Source of the DNA: Elusimicrobiota bacterium
GTDB lineage: Bacteria > Elusimicrobiota > Elusimicrobia > FEN-1173
Direction: 5' to 3'
Length of the DNA stretch: 64,000 nucleotides
Assembly: GCA_016714745.1 (NCBI GenBank)
Contig: JADKCG010000007.1
Coordinates: forward strand, 44,681 to 108,680
A model generated the notes under the pieces. The model searched no databases. It was not told the origin of the DNA and worked only from the letters and a program-made list of their open reading frames with translations. A program made the position numbers and the translations under genes. This document shows, piece by piece, positions 60,606 to 64,000 of this stretch (the stretch's first letter is position 1; every line of letters begins with the position of its first letter).

Positions 60606-62444
60606 TTGGTGGAAAAAACACAAGGCGTTGCCGCGGCGGACACGATCACCCCGCCCCATTTCCTCGTGTCGGCCGACATCGACAACCCTTATACCGAAGA
60701 GGTGTTGGGGCAGGGGTTGGGGGAGTCAGACCCGTTTAAGGCGCGCAATTTTGTGACTTTCCCGACACTTGATCCGTTCCATCCCGCGGAGGCCGCGACG
60801 GTGACGCACAAGGCCACCGAACGGTTGTTGAAAGAAGTCTCACTCCTTTTTGCCGAACGGCTGGCCCAACGGAGCCGTCGTTGGAAAGGCGGGGGGATGC
60901 CCACGGGTGTTGCGGAGAATGTTCGCCAGATGGTGGATAACGGCGACGAATTGGATCGGCGAATCATTGGGATGGATGCCGATGGCAATCCCCATCGAGC
61001 CCTCCGCCAATCGGGTGAAATAAATGAGATCCCCGCCCAAATTCAAAAAGTTGCTGACCGGGTGAGTCAAGCGTTTTTGGAGTCTTTGTGGGCGACGGCG
61101 TCCACCGCTCTTTTTATTGCGATGACTTTGTTGTTTCATTCCACGCCGGCCACACTTTTGTTGAGCTGGTTGCCAAATCAGGCGTTTCTTTTTTCTGCCG
61201 GTTTGCCTGTGGTGGCGGCGGCCGTTGGGGTTTTGGTTTGGGTCGGGACCGTCTGGAAGACCCGTGCGTGGAGATGGCACGGCCTGTTCCTACTCTTGGG
61301 CTCAGTGATGGCATTGAGCGCAGGGCTTTTGTTGGGCGAATCGATGGTGTTGGGTTTGGACGTTTTGGGTCAATCCTTCGGCCGGGGTCCTTGGGGGTCC
61401 CAGTGGGGGTCGCTTCCCTTCCCTGTGGATGTGTCTCCCGTCAACCTTGTGAACGCCCTGACCTACATCTTCTTTTTCTTTGGATTTACGTTGGGGTTAC
61501 GGAAATTTCAAGGCCGGCCATTATGGGACCGATTAGGCGGGCGCATTTTGGTCCTTTCAGACTCGCAACATTCGGTGGCGCGGTTGAGCGCGGCCCGCTG
61601 GCGGCGCATGTTGAGCCATCGCTTCGGATGGATGGGACTTAATTCTGTTAACGAATCTTCCGTTGGCCGATTGACCCACGAAGAGGTGCTTAATTCAAAT
61701 GTTCGAGGGCATCTTTACGTTCAAGGGCCCTCCCGTCAAGACGAAGAGGCGACCCTTATGAATTTTAAGCAGTTGGGCGGGAGTCCCAATGGCCCAGGAC
61801 GGGTTTGGAGAATGGGCATTGGGCACAAACCCTTAAGCGAAGCCAGTTCGGCTTACTCGGAAGGATACATCTCTCTCTCCATGAAAGGCGACTCCCCCGC
61901 CGGCGAAAACCCAGATCTGTTGGCGCTTCAAGATCTCATCCAAGATGCGCCGGCACGGGACACCGCGGGGATGGTGTTGGCGTTGGAGGTGAGCGAGCGC
62001 ATGTCGAGCCTTCGCCCTTTAAATTTCGTGATTGGCATGACGTCGAGCGAAGCGAAAACGTCCACCACCCAACAACCTTTTGCCCCCCTTTCCAACGAGG
62101 AGGTGCGGGGAGTCTTTGGGTTGGTTTCAAAATCAGGCGCGGGAGTGAATGAGACCCCTCGGGTGGAAGTCGATAAAGCTCTGTCGGAGGGAAAGGCACG
62201 GCTCGACAATCCGTCCGCGGATATTCAGGAGGACCTGCCCAATTCGGTCGATGCATCCGCTGAGACCGAGGGCCGTTCTATGCGTGTCGCTGAAAAATTA
62301 ATTCAACCGGGAGCTTTGCCGGACTCCCGGCGGGAAGGGGTGTCGGCTTTGGCGAAATTCCTTGGGCTTTCCCACGATGACAGCGAAACGACCGAACAGT
62401 TGGAAAGGGATGTTCGGGTGAAGCTCCTTACTCAAACAGGTTGA
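60606..62444 (+). CDS. Giant protein 2, part 3: end of SIS domain and membrane segments
   Basis: Continues part 2 (Thr-Phe-Tyr-Thr-Leu-Glu-Ser-Leu when one T is restored). About 612 residues. The first ~80 complete the SIS domain (HFLVSADIDNPYT; THKATERLLKE). The second SIS domain of GlmS is not recognisable. Hydrophobic segments follow at about 160-240 and 275-300 (ALTYIFFFFGFTLGL), then a soluble domain with no family assignment. The frame ends at 62444 but an adjacent frame stays open, so a further indel in 62422-62444 is likely. Confidence 0.68.
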   Translation: MVEKTQGVAAADTITPPHFLVSADIDNPYTEEVLGQGLGESDPFKARNFVTFPTLDPFHPAEAATVTHKATERLLKEVSLLFAERLAQRSRRWKGGGMPTGVAENVRQMVDNGDELDRRIIGMDADGNPHRALRQSGEINEIPAQIQKVADRVSQAFLESLWATASTALFIAMTLLFHSTPATLLLSWLPNQAFLFSAGLPVVAAAVGVLVWVGTVWKTRAWRWHGLFLLLGSVMALSAGLLLGESMVLGLDVLGQSFGRGPWGSQWGSLPFPVDVSPVNLVNALTYIFFFFGFTLGLRKFQGRPLWDRLGGRILVLSDSQHSVARLSAARWRRMLSHRFGWMGLNSVNESSVGRLTHEEVLNSNVRGHLYVQGPSRQDEEATLMNFKQLGGSPNGPGRVWRMGIGHKPLSEASSAYSEGYISLSMKGDSPAGENPDLLALQDLIQDAPARDTAGMVLALEVSERMSSLRPLNFVIGMTSSEAKTSTTQQPFAPLSNEEVRGVFGLVSKSGAGVNETPRVEVDKALSEGKARLDNPSADIQEDLPNSVDASAETEGRSMRVAEKLIQPGALPDSRREGVSALAKFLGLSHDDSETTEQLERDVRVKLLTQTG

Positions 62445-64000
62445 TATTCCATCGGAACATGAGGCGGCCTTGGTGTTTGCTCTTTTGAAAGCCGAGGCCT
62501 ATGTGAGAATATTGTATGAGGATGAAAAAATTCAAATTCTTTCACTAGAAGCCTTTCGCGATCGTCGAGCCAATAAATGGGCCAACAACGGTATTCCTGA
62601 ATGGGATTCTTTTCGAGTGGTTTACGACGGGCATTTCCTTTTATCCGAAACTCCGATCGATCCGGGAGCGAAAACCGCGGAAGTGGAGTCGTCGGATCAT
62701 CGGGCGGGTCTCTTGGCGTTGGCGGGGTACTTAAATCTCTCTGGGGCGGAACAGTTACAAGACGTTCCGTTGGCCGAAAAAATTGAAGATGCATTGAAGG
62801 CTCATCCTGGAGAGAGCGTGCCAATTCCCGGCCAATATGAAGACGGGCTTATTGCCGTGTTCGCACACGCCAAACATCGGAATGCACCGCCTGTTCAAAC
62901 TTTTTTTAATAACGGGCGGGAGACCTCTTTCCCGGAATCTTTGGATGGCTATCTCTCTAAAAGAGACAGCCAAAAGACGATCTGGGAGAATTATTATGTG
63001 ATTTATAACGACATTGGACGGGGAGTGCCGTTTTTCTCGGTTTTTCCGAACCCCAAGGTTGTGGAGGATATTTCGTCTGAGGAGGATGAAAATACGGAAA
63101 CCGTTTCAGTTAAAGAGAGAGAGGGGGCATTCGATCGCTCTCTGGAGCCCGTGTCGAGCGGCGATGCTTTTGTGGATGTGGATCAGAAATCCGCAACGGA
63201 AGTTCTGGTAAAACAGAAAACCGATTCGTCTGAGGATCGGGCTTACCGGAAATTTTTTCTGAAGGTGGTTGGGAAAACATTTCGAGTCACGATGGTTTTA
63301 ATGACGGCGGTCTTGTTGACTTCATGGGGGGAGGCGTTTGTTTCCTCTGTGGAAGGGGCCTTTTCTAAGATGATCAGCAAACCGGAGGCCCATGAAATGA
63401 GAGTGGGACCGCAATCCGCCGCTCCCCAACCCCAATTTATAATCCCCGAAAATGCTCCACGGGCGTTTGTGGACACGAAAAAGACACCGCTTATTTCTTT
63501 TGATCGCAGTCCTGCCGAGAAAAATCGGGTGATGGGGCGGGTGGGCGTTCATAGTTCAGTGAAAATAATCGAGCGCAAAGGGTCTTGGGTTTTGGTGTCG
63601 CAGAAATCGGGCAAACGGGGGTGGGTCAGCAGTCGTCACTTACGCGAAGGCCAGGGAGGGCGTATGACGGTTGCCCGGAGCGCTCCCTTGCTTGAGCGCA
63701 GGCCCGCCGTGAGGATGGCGAACCTGCCTAAGGGGGCGGAGTTGGTGGTTCTCGGTTTTGAAGGGAAATGGGTTCGTGTGATGTCCGTCGAAAATCCAGG
63801 ATTGCCGGTGTGGGTGAGCCGGGAATATGTCTCGGAGTCACGGTCCGATAAACCCGCCAACGATGCAATGAAAACATCCATGGCTCAAAATGAGGCCATT
63901 CCCTTCCCGACTCTTTCGGCGGAAGCTGTTTATGACGGAGTTCAGGAGGTGTTGGGGTTAATGGGGCGACCGCTCCCGGTTCTGGGGGAAATTGCCCAGC
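62440..64000 (+). CDS. Giant protein 2, part 4: open frame to window end with two SH3-like domains
   Basis: A frame with no stop codon runs from 62422 to the last base, about 520 residues, and begins VDIPSEHEAALVFALLKAEA. It has no ribosome site or convincing start, so it continues part 3. It is soluble to ~63280, then has a membrane segment (VTMVLMTAVLLTSWGEAF). After that come two bacterial SH3-like (SH3b) domains: VMGRVGVHSSVKIIE with RGWVSSRHL (about 63529-63645), and MTVARSAPLLERR with VWVSREYVS (about 63664-63836). SH3b domains often bind cell wall or mediate surface contacts. The gene continues beyond the window. Confidence 0.72.

Noticed and set aside
1..64000. CRISPR arrays, tRNA and rRNA genes, prophage
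   Set aside because: No regularly spaced identical repeats, no cloverleaf-like or rRNA sequence, and no phage structural genes were recognised by eye; weakly conserved tRNAs could be missed without a covariance search.

Overview
The window is a gene-dense, GC-rich bacterial chromosome segment, almost all on the + strand. GmhA and an RfaE2-type heptose enzyme point to a diderm envelope. A PorV-like protein, a secreted protein with a FlgD/T9SS-like C-terminal domain and two giant membrane proteins resemble what is known from uncultivated Elusimicrobiota/Omnitrophota-type bacteria. That placement is inference. No rRNA, tRNA or CRISPR array was recognised.

Positions 1-26340 are core metabolism in tight operons: the end of aroE, then aroC-aroK-aroB, an M24 aminopeptidase, efp, accB-accC, gmhA, rfaE2, thiD2-thiE-thiC, thrB, a RelB/ParE-like pair, lysC, cimA, a secreted coiled-coil protein, a fused ilvH-ilvB gene behind a leader-peptide attenuator, ilvC, psd-pssA, leuA-leuC-leuD, a PilZ protein and leuB. 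Together they make chorismate, thiamine parts, homoserine phosphate and branched-chain amino acids, with isoleucine probably via citramalate, plus phosphatidylethanolamine and heptose precursors.

Positions 26340-34890 are accessory: a Fic gene with its catalytic core deleted, a duplicated scrap of the leuB 3' end, a complete 2.56-kb insertion sequence with terminal inverted repeats and a 16-bp flanking duplication, a beta-propeller/PorV pair, an AAA+ ATPase and a putative methyltransferase.

Positions 34890-64000 are dominated by two giant genes. The first (34894-49897, about 5000 codons once two single-base breaks are bridged) joins a signal anchor, a TraB/ChaN-like module, many membrane segments, a RelA/SpoT-plus-TGS region and a PTS enzyme I-like region. 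The second (56086 to beyond the window end) starts with a related TraB/ChaN-like module and continues with an S2P-like membrane region, a GlmS-like glutaminase and SIS domain, more membrane segments and two SH3-like domains. Between them lie an XPB-type helicase with its partner, and a minus-strand HemQ-like/MDR dehydrogenase pair.

At least a dozen otherwise well-conserved genes carry 1-2 base frame breaks, mostly in short homopolymers. This pattern looks like uncorrected sequencing indels rather than gene decay, so frame-broken genes are annotated over their full reconstructed span. Several families of short palindromic dispersed repeats sit between genes.
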